The position numbers were made by a program, and so were the translations under genes. This document shows positions 19,378 through 28,080 of a DNA stretch of 64,000 nt, one piece after another. The DNA lies in the NCBI GenBank assembly GCA_965233625.1, contig OZ247499.1, positions 5,456,001-5,520,000 of the forward strand. Direction: 5' to 3'. Below the pieces are notes generated by a model. That model worked only from the letters and a program-made list of their open reading frames with translations, made no database searches and was not told the origin of the DNA. The stretch's first letter is position 1. Each line of letters starts with the position of its first letter. The DNA comes from G965233625 sp965233625 (GTDB taxonomy: Bacteria; Planctomycetota; Planctomycetia; Pirellulales; Pirellulaceae).

Positions 19378-21579
19378 ATGACCAACACACGCTTGTGCCT
19401 GGTACTGCACAATCATCAACCCATTGGCAACTTCGACGGTGTGTTCGAGCAAGCGTATCAGGATAGTTACCTGCCGTTTCTCGAAGTCTTCGAACCGTAC
19501 GAACATCTGGCCGTTTCGTTGCACACCAGCGGCCCGCTGATGGAATGGCTTGATGCGCATCATCCTGAATATCTAGATCGCGTGGCGAAGCTGGTGGCTG
19601 CCGGCCGCATTGAGATCGTCGGCGGTTCTTACTACGAAGCCATTCTCACCATGATGCCCGCCCGCGACCGCATCGGGCAGATTGAAGCGTACCGCAAGTA
19701 TCTGGAAGAACGCCTCGGCGGCCCGGTCCGCGGCATGTGGACGCCGGAACGCGTCTGGGAACAGAGCCTGGCCAGCGACATCGTGGACGCAGGCGTTGAG
19801 TACACCGTGCTGGACGACTTCCACTTCCGCAACGCGGGCCTCGCCGATGATCAACTACACGGCTATTACATCACCGAAGACGACGGCCGCGTGATGAAAA
19901 TCTTCCCAGGCAGCGAACGCCTGCGGTACCTGATCCCGTTCGGCTCTCCGCAGGAATCGATTGATTACCTTCGCGAAACCGGCGAACGTCATCCCGGCGC
20001 CGTTGTGGTGTTCGGCGACGATGGTGAAAAATTCGGCACCTGGCCCGACACCAAAGAGCACGTCTACGACAACGGCTGGTTGCGGCAGTTCTTCGACGCT
20101 TTAACCGAAAACCGCGACTGGCTGCTGACCACCACCATGGCCAACGCCGTAGACAGCTGCCCCCCGGTCGGCGGCGTCTATCTGCCCGACGGCAGCTATC
20201 GCGAGATGACCGAATGGTCGCTGCCCGTGCAGAAGCAGAACGAGTACGACCACATCACGCACGAGTTTGAACACGATGAGCGCTGGCACCGGCTGAAGCA
20301 GTTTGTGCGTGGCGGATTCTGGCGGAACTTCAAAGTGAAGTACCCGGAATCCAATGAAATGTACGCCCGCATGATGATGGTCAGTAACCGCCTGCATCAG
20401 CTTCAGCAGCAGCACGACAGTGCAGAGGAAGGCGCCATTAGTGACGAAACCTTGTCACTGATGGAAGAAGCCCGCCGCGCGTTGTACCGCGGGCAGTGCA
20501 ACTGCAGTTACTGGCACGGCGCCTTCGGCGGAATCTACCTGCCGCATCTGCGCAACGCCGTGTTCAATCACCTGATTGAAGCCGACAACCTGCTCGACAA
20601 GATCGACGGTCGCGATGGACCCTGGGTCGACGCTTCCGCGGCCGACTACAACTTCGACGCCCGTCAGGAAATCCGCCTGGCCAACGATCAACTGGTCAGC
20701 CTGCTGGCGCCTGCCGCGGGTGGGCATCTGTACGAACTGGATGTGCGGTCGATCAAGCACAACCTGGGCGCATCGCTAACCCGCCGTCCAGAATCTTATC
20801 ATCGCAAAGTGCTGGCTGGCCCGACCACCGGCGACGGCAACGTGGCCAGTATTCACGACCGCGTGGTGTTCAAACAGGAAGGCCTCGACCAGCGGTTGCA
20901 ATACGATAAACAGCCACGGAAGAGCCTAGTCGATCACTTCTACGATAACGAAGCCACGCTGGAAAGCGTGCAATCCGGCGATGCGATGGAGCGCGGCGAC
21001 TTTGCCACCGGCGCCTTCGAAAGCCGTATCCGCCGCAACCCTGACCGCGTGCAGGCACAGCTCTCGCGGCAGGGCAACGTGATGGGAGAGCCCATCAAAG
21101 TCAGCAAGGCCATCACGCTGGCAGGTGGCGAAAACAGCATGCAGATTGCCTACCTCATCGAAGGCATCCCGCAGGATCGCACCTACCACTTTGCCGTCGA
21201 GTTCAACTTCGCAGGTCTGCCCTCCGGCGCCGACGACCGCTATTTCTATACCGGCGAGAACATCAAGCTGGGCCAGCTCGGCAGTTCGCTGGACCTCAGC
21301 GGCGTGCAACATCTCTCGCTAGTGGACGAATGGCTGGGGATCGAAGTGAAGCTGGAAGCCAGCCAGGCTTCGAGCATCTGGACCTTCCCGATCGAAACGG
21401 TCAGCCAGTCTGAAGGCGGCTTCGAGCTGGTGCACCAGTCCGTCGCCGTGCTCCCGCACTGGCACGTGCAAGCCGACGCCGACGGCCGCTGGGGCGTTAC
21501 CATGCAGCTAACGCTCGACACAAGCCGCGCAATGCTCCAGGCAGAAGAGGCCGCGCAAGCTGTAACCGCGAATTCATAG
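19378..21579 (+). CDS. GH57 4-alpha-glucanotransferase-like enzyme
   Basis: A 733-residue protein with the layout of GH57 4-alpha-glucanotransferase: a catalytic barrel, then the DUF1925 and DUF1926 regions. The GH57 opening motif is LCLVLHNHQPIGNF. WTPERVW places a glutamate at residue 124 and FGDDGEKFGTW an aspartate at 214. These match the nucleophile and acid/base motifs and nearly the numbering I recall for the Thermococcus enzyme (E123, D214). It would transfer alpha-1,4-glucan segments, presumably in the cytosol, since no signal peptide is seen. The ATG at 19378 is preferred over a GTG four codons upstream. It lies 174 bases after the galT-like gene, same strand. Confidence 0.91.
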   Translation: MTNTRLCLVLHNHQPIGNFDGVFEQAYQDSYLPFLEVFEPYEHLAVSLHTSGPLMEWLDAHHPEYLDRVAKLVAAGRIEIVGGSYYEAILTMMPARDRIGQIEAYRKYLEERLGGPVRGMWTPERVWEQSLASDIVDAGVEYTVLDDFHFRNAGLADDQLHGYYITEDDGRVMKIFPGSERLRYLIPFGSPQESIDYLRETGERHPGAVVVFGDDGEKFGTWPDTKEHVYDNGWLRQFFDALTENRDWLLTTTMANAVDSCPPVGGVYLPDGSYREMTEWSLPVQKQNEYDHITHEFEHDERWHRLKQFVRGGFWRNFKVKYPESNEMYARMMMVSNRLHQLQQQHDSAEEGAISDETLSLMEEARRALYRGQCNCSYWHGAFGGIYLPHLRNAVFNHLIEADNLLDKIDGRDGPWVDASAADYNFDARQEIRLANDQLVSLLAPAAGGHLYELDVRSIKHNLGASLTRRPESYHRKVLAGPTTGDGNVASIHDRVVFKQEGLDQRLQYDKQPRKSLVDHFYDNEATLESVQSGDAMERGDFATGAFESRIRRNPDRVQAQLSRQGNVMGEPIKVSKAITLAGGENSMQIAYLIEGIPQDRTYHFAVEFNFAGLPSGADDRYFYTGENIKLGQLGSSLDLSGVQHLSLVDEWLGIEVKLEASQASSIWTFPIETVSQSEGGFELVHQSVAVLPHWHVQADADGRWGVTMQLTLDTSRAMLQAEEAAQAVTANS

Positions 21580-21607
21580 CGTGAATTCTCTGGCCGAATG
21601 ACCGTTA

Positions 21608-21636
21608 AGCCGTAGGGCAGGCGCCCGCCTGCTCTA
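21608..21636. repeat. Dispersed palindromic repeat, family 1 (short copy)
   Basis: AGCCGTAGGGCAGGCGCCCG followed by CCTGCTC sits in the 59-base gap between two convergent genes. It matches the family core with one substitution and shares the GCCGT lead-in seen at 8816 and 44171. Confidence 0.55.
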
Positions 21637-21638
21637 AC

Positions 21639-22418
21639 TTAGTCGTGTTTGCGTTTCGGGCGGTCGCGTCCGTCTTGGAGCAGTTGCCAGGTGTCGCCGG
21701 TTTCTTCGATCTTCTCGTCGCCATTGACGGTGAGCATTGCGGAGAGCACTTCGGGTGGTAGGCCTTTGTTCAGCTTGCGCAGCGAGCCGCCTAACGTCAC
21801 AACGGCGGGCGGTGCGTAGACGCTGCTGATGCCGTTGGGGTCGCCGATGGTGCGGCTCATGTCCGCGGCTTGCAGGTCACGGGGTTCCAGCCAGTGCACG
21901 CCGGCGCCTTCGTTCTCGACAATCAGAATCGTCGTCGCCACGTCGTCGGTGATTTCGCGGGACTTCCTTCCTGTGGCGCCGGGCCAGACCGTGTTTTCGC
22001 CGACAACGGCCAGGTAGTTGGTCGTTACGCTGCCGGTATCGCCCGAGCCGTGAAACCGGAAAATCTCCGGCATTTCTCCGGCGATCTTCAAGTTCGTTTC
22101 GCTATTCCATGGCTGCGAGAAATCGTAGCGGTCGTACAATTCCTGCTGTTCCAGGAAGGGCAGGATCAACACGCGCCAGCTATGCATCGGTTTACCGTCG
22201 CTACCGGCGATATACGCCGGCGGGTATTCGCCGTAAGTGTCGTGGTAGTTGACGACCGCCAACGAGAGTTGCTTCAGATTTCACAAATCCGCGGAACGGC
22301 TGGCTGCTGTCCGTGCACTGAGTACGGCGCGCACCAGGCCGTAGCCGCCCAGTAAACTGACCAGCAGCACCATGCTGATGCAGCCGCGATCGAACCATCT
22401 CCTGGGAGAACTTGTCAC
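21639..22418 (-). pseudogene. DUF1559 protein gene interrupted by an in-frame TGA
   Basis: One continuous frame runs from a GTG at 22418 (AGGA upstream) to the TAG/TGA end at 21639, but a TGA at 22281-22283 splits it. Before the stop: a short basic N-terminus, one membrane helix (SMVLLVSLLGGYGLVRAVL) and ARTAASRSADL. After it: NLKQLSLAVVNYHDTYGEYP, the DUF1559 hallmark normally continuous with the helix. The TGA sits where family members often have cysteine, serine or asparagine just before NLKQ. A TTG at 22262 could start a truncated product without its membrane anchor. It is either a real nonsense mutation or a sequencing error. The helix lacks the FTLVE prepilin motif. Confidence 0.75.
22281..22283 (-). 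other. In-frame TGA within the DUF1559 gene
   Basis: Minus-strand codons read GCG GAT TTG TGA AAT CTG AAG CAA. Both sides are in the same frame and match the family, so a single substitution rather than a frameshift explains the break. Confidence 0.85.
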
Positions 22419-22580
22419 GTTCTAAATCCTCGTTACGAAATGCCGCCTAGACCCCGGAACGCCGGTAAGATTATACCGGCAGCAAAAACCTGAAGCACCT
22501 ATTTGCAATGGACGGTTCTGCTGCCGGGGTTCCAGCGTGCGACTTTTTATTCCTCACCTGTGTAGCTGCGGAGGCAGGTT

Positions 22581-23753
22581 ATGGCTAATCATCCACCGGT
22601 CGATGTTTTTCACGAGTTCCTGCGCCTGCTTGCGCTGACCGTGGAGGAGGAAGACGTTCTGCCGGTACTGCGTGGCAGCATTCTGTTACAGCACTGGTTT
22701 GGCGAGAAGGCGCGGCCCGCGGCGGATATTGATCTGGAGTGCTTTGAAATCAAGACCGAAGCAGATCCTGACGGGTACGAATACAACTACTACGAAAACA
22801 TGGTGGACTATGGCAAGGCGATGTGCCGTTACGCTGCCATTAGTTCTACCTATTACCGCTGGTCGCGGACGGGCGAAGGTGCGCCGGCCGTGGAGTTTCA
22901 GGCGATTGAAAACCCGGACGGCGGCGACAGCCTGTGGGTGTATGGCACGCCAGGCGAACGCTACTTCGCCGGCTGGATTCATCACGACGGTGACGGCGCG
23001 CAAGGCGAAATGCAGATCGACATTGCTGACGCCGCCTACTTCCGTGACCAGATCGGCATTGCAGATGTAGAACTAACAGCCCCGCGTGGCGAAGCGTTCA
23101 AGTGCCCGGCGTATACGCAGGAAACCATGTTGGCGGCTAAGCTCTCGTGGCTGTACCGCGGACTCTCTCCGCAGCGTGATGGCGATCAGCCATTGCCGCC
23201 CAAGTGGGAAGGCGAACCCAAAGACCTGTTCGACGCCCATCTGATGCTGCGCCATGGCACCTTCAACCAACCTGAGTTTGAACGCGTGATGGCGGCGACC
23301 GGTACGGCGGACATGCTGAACTGGAACTGCGTTGAAACGCTGGACAGCGTCCGCACCACGCCACTTGCCGACGAGGCGTTTGGCAACTGGGACGCGTTTT
23401 ACACAGAGCATCACGCGCTGATTCCCTGCGGCCCTTCGCAGATGCTGTGCGAAGTTGCCGAAATGCTGAAACCGCTGCTGGGCACATTAGATCCGGGCGA
23501 AGAACTGCCCTTCATCCGCGCGATAGATCAAGACCGCGGTGAAATGGCGCCTTACCTGATGTACGCCGACTGGCTGGAAGAACACGGCGACAGCCGCGCT
23601 GCGTTTTTGCGTAGCTATGCAAAGTATCTGACCAGCGGAGAGGAAAGCACATCAGACCTTGAGCCGTTGTTCTGGCAGCAACCTCCCGGCTGGCTGCGGC
23701 GGTTAACCGGCACGCACCGTCGCTATAACGAACTGATAGGATCTTTCCAGTAG
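22581..23753 (+). CDS. AbiEii-like nucleotidyltransferase with C-terminal TIGR02996 domain
   Basis: A 390-residue protein. The N-terminal part resembles the AbiEii/AbiGii nucleotidyltransferase family: VLRGSILLQHWFG (R31-G-S), then RPAADIDLE with D49 and D51 as probable metal ligands. Further on, ETMLAAKLSWLY and PKDLFDAHLML match the family's conserved Lys and Asp-Leu-x-Asp region. The C-terminal part (about residues 312-352, including MYADWLEEHGDSRAAFLR) is the TIGR02996 repeat-companion domain common in planctomycetes. No AbiEi-type antitoxin gene is adjacent. It may be a stand-alone nucleotide transferase acting on RNA or protein. Domain assignment is by eye; activity unknown. Confidence 0.75.
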   Translation: MANHPPVDVFHEFLRLLALTVEEEDVLPVLRGSILLQHWFGEKARPAADIDLECFEIKTEADPDGYEYNYYENMVDYGKAMCRYAAISSTYYRWSRTGEGAPAVEFQAIENPDGGDSLWVYGTPGERYFAGWIHHDGDGAQGEMQIDIADAAYFRDQIGIADVELTAPRGEAFKCPAYTQETMLAAKLSWLYRGLSPQRDGDQPLPPKWEGEPKDLFDAHLMLRHGTFNQPEFERVMAATGTADMLNWNCVETLDSVRTTPLADEAFGNWDAFYTEHHALIPCGPSQMLCEVAEMLKPLLGTLDPGEELPFIRAIDQDRGEMAPYLMYADWLEEHGDSRAAFLRSYAKYLTSGEESTSDLEPLFWQQPPGWLRRLTGTHRRYNELIGSFQ

Positions 23754-24422
23754 CACGCCGCCGCCGGTCAATAAACCATCGCGCGCAGCCACCCCGGCAA
23801 TTGCTTGAGGTGGCCGCCGCACGGGGCATTTTGCGGCGTGAAGAAAGCGAGCATCTGCCAGCTAGAGCGCTGCGGGTCAGCGGTTCGAAACAACTATCTG
23901 CCCGACCAGCGCCCACACAACAGCAAACATAAGGCTCAGCGCGAGGGTCATCAGTTCAACAGGCATGGAAGATCCTAAGAGAGATTCTTGGACCTCATCC
24001 GTGAAGCACCTGCCGTCCATGGTCTTAGTAATATCGACCAACCCGCTGCCTAACCTTCAAAAGATATCCGCCGTCTGCGCATAACCGCCAATCGCCTAAC
24101 GTCGCCCAGGCAGTGCGGTTTAACACGCGTTAGCCTGTCAAGCGACAGACGGGCGTCGTGCAGGTGTTCTCCGTATATTCCGCACAAACTCGCACGCGGC
24201 GGCGATTTTCCGGCGGCGTGTTAATTTGTAGTGATTTCACAAGGAAAGCACGCCGAGGATTGAACCACTGGGCGCTTTGCGCAACTAAGGTGAAGTTCAC
24301 TGCCCGAAATGCGCTTCTGGCTTCGTAAGCGCTGGTGCGTTTGTAGCTTTCCCGTGGTCTGGTGTGTGGAAGCCTGCAATTTTGGAAATTGCACTTTGAG
24401 TCTGCCTTTTAGAGATTGTCTT
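23754..24422. other. Long intergenic region before the tricorn-like protease
   Basis: This 669-base gap holds one plausible 29-residue membrane peptide on the minus strand (23877-23966, listed separately). The rest, including the 450 bases before the protease start, shows no convincing promoter, hairpin or further gene. The frame of the protease is open from 24309, but its signal peptide places the start at 24423. Confidence 0.4.
23877..23966 (-). CDS. Predicted 29-residue single-helix membrane peptide
   Basis: ATG at 23966, with AGGA eight bases upstream, opens a 29-codon frame that reads MPVELMTLALSLMFAVVWAL then VGQIVVSNR and ends in TGA. A short acidic N-terminus, about 20 hydrophobic residues and a basic C-terminus are the layout of a single-pass small membrane protein. 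It is too short for standard gene finding. It has no recognised family, and chance cannot be excluded. Confidence 0.4.
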   Translation of the reverse strand: MPVELMTLALSLMFAVVWALVGQIVVSNR

Positions 24423-27400
24423 ATGCTGGTTCGTGCTGCGTCTGTCGTCGTTCTACTGCTGCTTGCTTCTCCTTTGATGGCCGCCGATCATGCGATCCGG
24501 CTGGCTTCTGATCCGGCCTTATCGCCCGATGGCAAACGGCTGGCGTTTGCTTGGAACGGCGACATCTGGGTGGCGAATGTGCGTGGCGGCGTGGCCCGGC
24601 GGATGACGCTGGCGCCGGCGCAGGAATCCAGCCCCGTGTTCTCGCCCGATGGCAAACAACTGGCGTTCAACAGCGCCCGCAATGGCGCCAGCCAGGTATT
24701 CGTGATGCCTGCCGCTGGCGGCGCGCCGGCGCAGTGGACCTTTCATTCAGAAGGCTCCACCATCAAACAGTGGCGGCCGGAAGAGATGCTGCTGTATGGC
24801 AACCGCGATCATTTCTGGCGGAAAGGCTCCCGCTTCTTCAGCATCCAGCCAAAGCCACGCGCACTGGAACAGCTTGTATTTGATGCGTACGGGCAAGAAG
24901 GGCAGCTTTCGCCCGATGGTTCAAAAATCCTGTTCATCCGGGAAGGCGTCCGGGGCTATCGCAAAGGTTACGTTGGCAGCCAGGCAGGACAGGTCTGGAT
25001 GTTTGACCGTAAAGAGAAGACCTACAAGAAGCTGGTCGATCACCCGGCCGGTTCCCGCACGCCGGTCTGGGCGCCGGATGGAAAGCACTTTTATTACAGC
25101 AGCAGCCAGGACGGCGCCTTTGAACTTTGGCGCCACAACCTTGTCACTGGCGAAGAAACGCAGTTGACAGATTTCCCGGGCGACGATTCTGTGATGATGC
25201 CCACGATTTCGATGGATGGCAAAACCCTCGTCTTCCGTCGCGGCTTTGACTTCTACCGGCTGAACCCCACCGCAGCCAACCCGCAGCCGCAGAAAATCAA
25301 GCTGCTTTACCGCGGCGATAGCCTGCTGCGTGAAATCAAGCAACGCGAACTTGAGTCTGCCACCGCTGTCGCTTACTCCTCTGACGGTCTGGAAATCGCC
25401 TTTGTCGCTGGCGGCGATATCTGGGTGATGGACACCGTCCTACGCGAACCACGGCAGGTGACGGCCACGCCCGAAATGGAAAGCAATCCTGTCTTCTCAC
25501 CCAAAGACGACCAACTGTGGTTTGTCAGTGACAGCGGCGGTCAGAGCGACATCTGGCGGGCGACGCGGAAAGATGAAGACGCTTACTGGTGGCGCAATCA
25601 GGAATTTGAACTGAAGAAGATCACCGACGACCGCGAAGAAGAAGACAACCTGCGGTTCAGCCCGGATGGCAAGCACCTGGCGTTTACGCGGGGCCGTGGC
25701 GATCTGTGGATGATGGGCGTGGACGGCGAAGGCGCCAAGCGGATTGTCGAGTCGTGGAACTCGCCAAGCTTTGATTTCTCGCCCGATGGCAAGTGGATTG
25801 TCTATTCGCAGAGCAACAACAACTTCAACCGCGATATCTTCATCCTGCCGCTAGACGGCTCGCGCGAGCCCTTCAACCTGTCGAGCCATCCGGACAACGA
25901 TTACAGTCCGGTCTGGTCGCCCGATGGCAAGATGATCGCCTTCACCGGTCGCCGCATCGGCAGCGAAACCGATATCCACTACGTGCAGCTCCGGCAGGCC
26001 GATAACGAAACCGGATCGCGCGACCGCAAGCTAAAGGAAGCGTTGGAGAAGATTCAGAAGATCCGCAAAACACCCGCCAGAAAGCCCGCGGCGCCTAAAC
26101 CCGCAGACAAGCCGGCAATGAAAAAAGAGGATGAGAAAAAAGAAGACGACAAGAAAGAAGAAGCCAAGAAGGAAGACGAACCACCCGCGCCGGCGGAACC
26201 AGCCGGCAAGAAGCTGCCCGAGGTGAAGATTGATTTCGACGATCTAGTGAACCGCGTCCGCCGGGTGTCTATCCCTGACACTACGGAGAGCGGCCTGATG
26301 TGGTCGCCGGATTCAAAACGTCTGGCGTTTTCCGCCACCATCAACGGTAAACGCGGGCTGTACACCATCTCACCGCCAACCTCGACCTCGCCCAAGTTGT
26401 TATCTTCGACCGTTGGTACTAGTGCCGTCTGGATCACTCAGGAGAGCAAAATCCTGTGGCTGGTCAGTGGCAAACCTGCGTCACTGAGCAGCAAAGGCGC
26501 GACCTCTACTTATAGCTTCAAAGCGCAGCAGTCGATCGATACGCGGAAGTACCAGCAGGTGATCTTTGATCTTTGCTGGCAGGCGATGCGCGATAACTGG
26601 TACGACAAGCGGATGAACAACCGCAACTGGGATCAGATCCGCCGCAAGTACGCTGGGATGGCCGCAGACTCGGTCGACACCAGCACGCTGGGCGTGGTCG
26701 TGAATATGATGCTGGGTGAGCTGAATGGTTCGCACCTGGGCTTCTACCCTTCACGTAAATCGGTCGAAGATAGCGATCGTGAGTGGAGCGAATCAACGGC
26801 CCATCTGGGCGTGCGTTACGACACGTCGTTCGCGGGACCGGGCTGGAAGATCAAAGACGTGATCCGCAACAGTCCTGCCACAAAGCAACGCAGCCGGCTC
26901 AGCGCTGGCGAGGTGATCTTAAGCATTGACGGCGTCGATGTGGATCCGGCGATGGAGCCAACCGCAGTGCTGAACGGGCGGCTCGACCGCGATATCGCCC
27001 TGCGGGTGAAGAACGCCAAGGACGAAATCCGGGATGTGACGATCCGGCCTATTTCTTTCTCCGCCGCGCGGTCGCTGTTGTACGAACAGTGGATTTACAA
27101 CTCGCAGCAGGCCGTGAAGAAGGCGTCGAAAGATACGTTCGGCTACGTGCATATTCAGGGCATGAATATGACCAGCTTCTACCGTTTTGAACGCGAACTA
27201 TATTCCATTGCCGCGGGCAAAGACGGGCTGGTGATCGACGTGCGTGAGAACGGCGGCGGTTCGACCACGGATCATCTGCTGACCATTCTCACGCAGCCAA
27301 CGCACGCCATCACCAAGCCGCGTGGCGGCGGCCGCGGTTATCCTCACGACCGCCGGGTGTATGCAACCTGGTCGAAGCCGATCGTGGTGCTGTGTAACCA

Positions 27401-27752
27401 GAACAGCTTCAGCAACGCGGAGATTTTCAGCCACTCCATCAAAACGCTCAAACGTGGTCAGGTGGTGGGCGTACCCACGGCAGGCGGCGTTATCAGCACC
27501 GGCGGAACCCGCATCGCAGACGCCGGCTTCCTACGCATGCCCTTCCGCGGCTGGTTCCTGCTGGACGGCAAAGACATGGAACTCAACGGCTGCGTGCCGC
27601 ATCACGTCCTCTGGCCCAGTCCCGGCGAAATGCCCGCTGGCAAAGACGTGCAACTCTCGAAAGCGCTGGAGGTGCTGGCTGCCGACGTGAAGAAATACAA
27701 AAGCCGCAAACTTCCAGAACTCGAATACGCGAGCGAGTTACGGGCGGAGTAG
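24423..27752 (+). CDS. Tricorn-like S41 protease with beta-propellers and PDZ domain
   Basis: A 1109-residue exported protein. A Sec signal (MLVRAASVVVLLLLASPLMA) is followed by many PD40/WD40-like blades with repeated FSPDGK motifs (ALSPDGKRLAFAWNGDIWVA, VFSPDGKQLAFNS, RFSPDGKHLAFTRG). After residue 550 comes a Lys/Glu/Pro-rich linker, then a propeller remnant, a tricorn core helical region, a PDZ domain (about 800-890, LSAGEVILSIDGVDVDP) and an S41 catalytic domain (VIDVRENGGG; NSFSNAEIF with predicted nucleophile S997). It probably degrades peptides in the periplasm. The ATG at 24423 is chosen for the signal peptide. Confident family call. Confidence 0.92.
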   Translation: MLVRAASVVVLLLLASPLMAADHAIRLASDPALSPDGKRLAFAWNGDIWVANVRGGVARRMTLAPAQESSPVFSPDGKQLAFNSARNGASQVFVMPAAGGAPAQWTFHSEGSTIKQWRPEEMLLYGNRDHFWRKGSRFFSIQPKPRALEQLVFDAYGQEGQLSPDGSKILFIREGVRGYRKGYVGSQAGQVWMFDRKEKTYKKLVDHPAGSRTPVWAPDGKHFYYSSSQDGAFELWRHNLVTGEETQLTDFPGDDSVMMPTISMDGKTLVFRRGFDFYRLNPTAANPQPQKIKLLYRGDSLLREIKQRELESATAVAYSSDGLEIAFVAGGDIWVMDTVLREPRQVTATPEMESNPVFSPKDDQLWFVSDSGGQSDIWRATRKDEDAYWWRNQEFELKKITDDREEEDNLRFSPDGKHLAFTRGRGDLWMMGVDGEGAKRIVESWNSPSFDFSPDGKWIVYSQSNNNFNRDIFILPLDGSREPFNLSSHPDNDYSPVWSPDGKMIAFTGRRIGSETDIHYVQLRQADNETGSRDRKLKEALEKIQKIRKTPARKPAAPKPADKPAMKKEDEKKEDDKKEEAKKEDEPPAPAEPAGKKLPEVKIDFDDLVNRVRRVSIPDTTESGLMWSPDSKRLAFSATINGKRGLYTISPPTSTSPKLLSSTVGTSAVWITQESKILWLVSGKPASLSSKGATSTYSFKAQQSIDTRKYQQVIFDLCWQAMRDNWYDKRMNNRNWDQIRRKYAGMAADSVDTSTLGVVVNMMLGELNGSHLGFYPSRKSVEDSDREWSESTAHLGVRYDTSFAGPGWKIKDVIRNSPATKQRSRLSAGEVILSIDGVDVDPAMEPTAVLNGRLDRDIALRVKNAKDEIRDVTIRPISFSAARSLLYEQWIYNSQQAVKKASKDTFGYVHIQGMNMTSFYRFERELYSIAAGKDGLVIDVRENGGGSTTDHLLTILTQPTHAITKPRGGGRGYPHDRRVYATWSKPIVVLCNQNSFSNAEIFSHSIKTLKRGQVVGVPTAGGVISTGGTRIADAGFLRMPFRGWFLLDGKDMELNGCVPHHVLWPSPGEMPAGKDVQLSKALEVLAADVKKYKSRKLPELEYASELRAE

Positions 27753-28080
27753 ATTTGTATTTCTCCTGGCATACAGCCAACTAATTGAAGCGTTATCCAA
27801 ACGCACATCACGTCCCCTCGCCCCTCTGGGGAGAGGGTTAGGGTGAGGGGGCACAGCATGCCGCCTTACTCAACGCTTTGCCAGACGTGAACCTTTCTCG
27901 CACAAAGCATCAACCGGCGTTCTCTTCTTGCAACGCCGGGACGCGGCTTTCTTGTTGTTCTCTGCGTTGAATGCAAAAGCTTCTCGATCGCCCCGGATTC
28001 CCAACAACGGTGATTCCCTGCACAATCGGTTGTGAAGTGGAATTGGCGTCTTGGATTTTTGAATGGAAGTAGGAACGCTT
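27753..28080. other. Intergenic region between the two protease genes
   Basis: A 328-base gap with a family 2 palindromic repeat near 27813-27852 (listed separately) and a flanking block that recurs near 50117. The remaining bases before the M32 gene show no clear promoter and no gene. Confidence 0.4.
27813..27900. repeat. Dispersed repeat, family 2 (long copy)
   Basis: TCCCCTCGCCCCTCTGGGGA then GAGGGTTAGGGTGAGGGGG forms a hairpin-capable core. It continues as an ACAGCATGC block and a GTGAACC block. The copy at 50079-50160 shares the core and these blocks in the same orientation. Confidence 0.65.

Noticed and set aside
24309..24422. N-terminal extension of the tricorn-like protease
   Set aside because: The extension is Cys/Trp-rich and would bury the signal peptide that starts at 24423.
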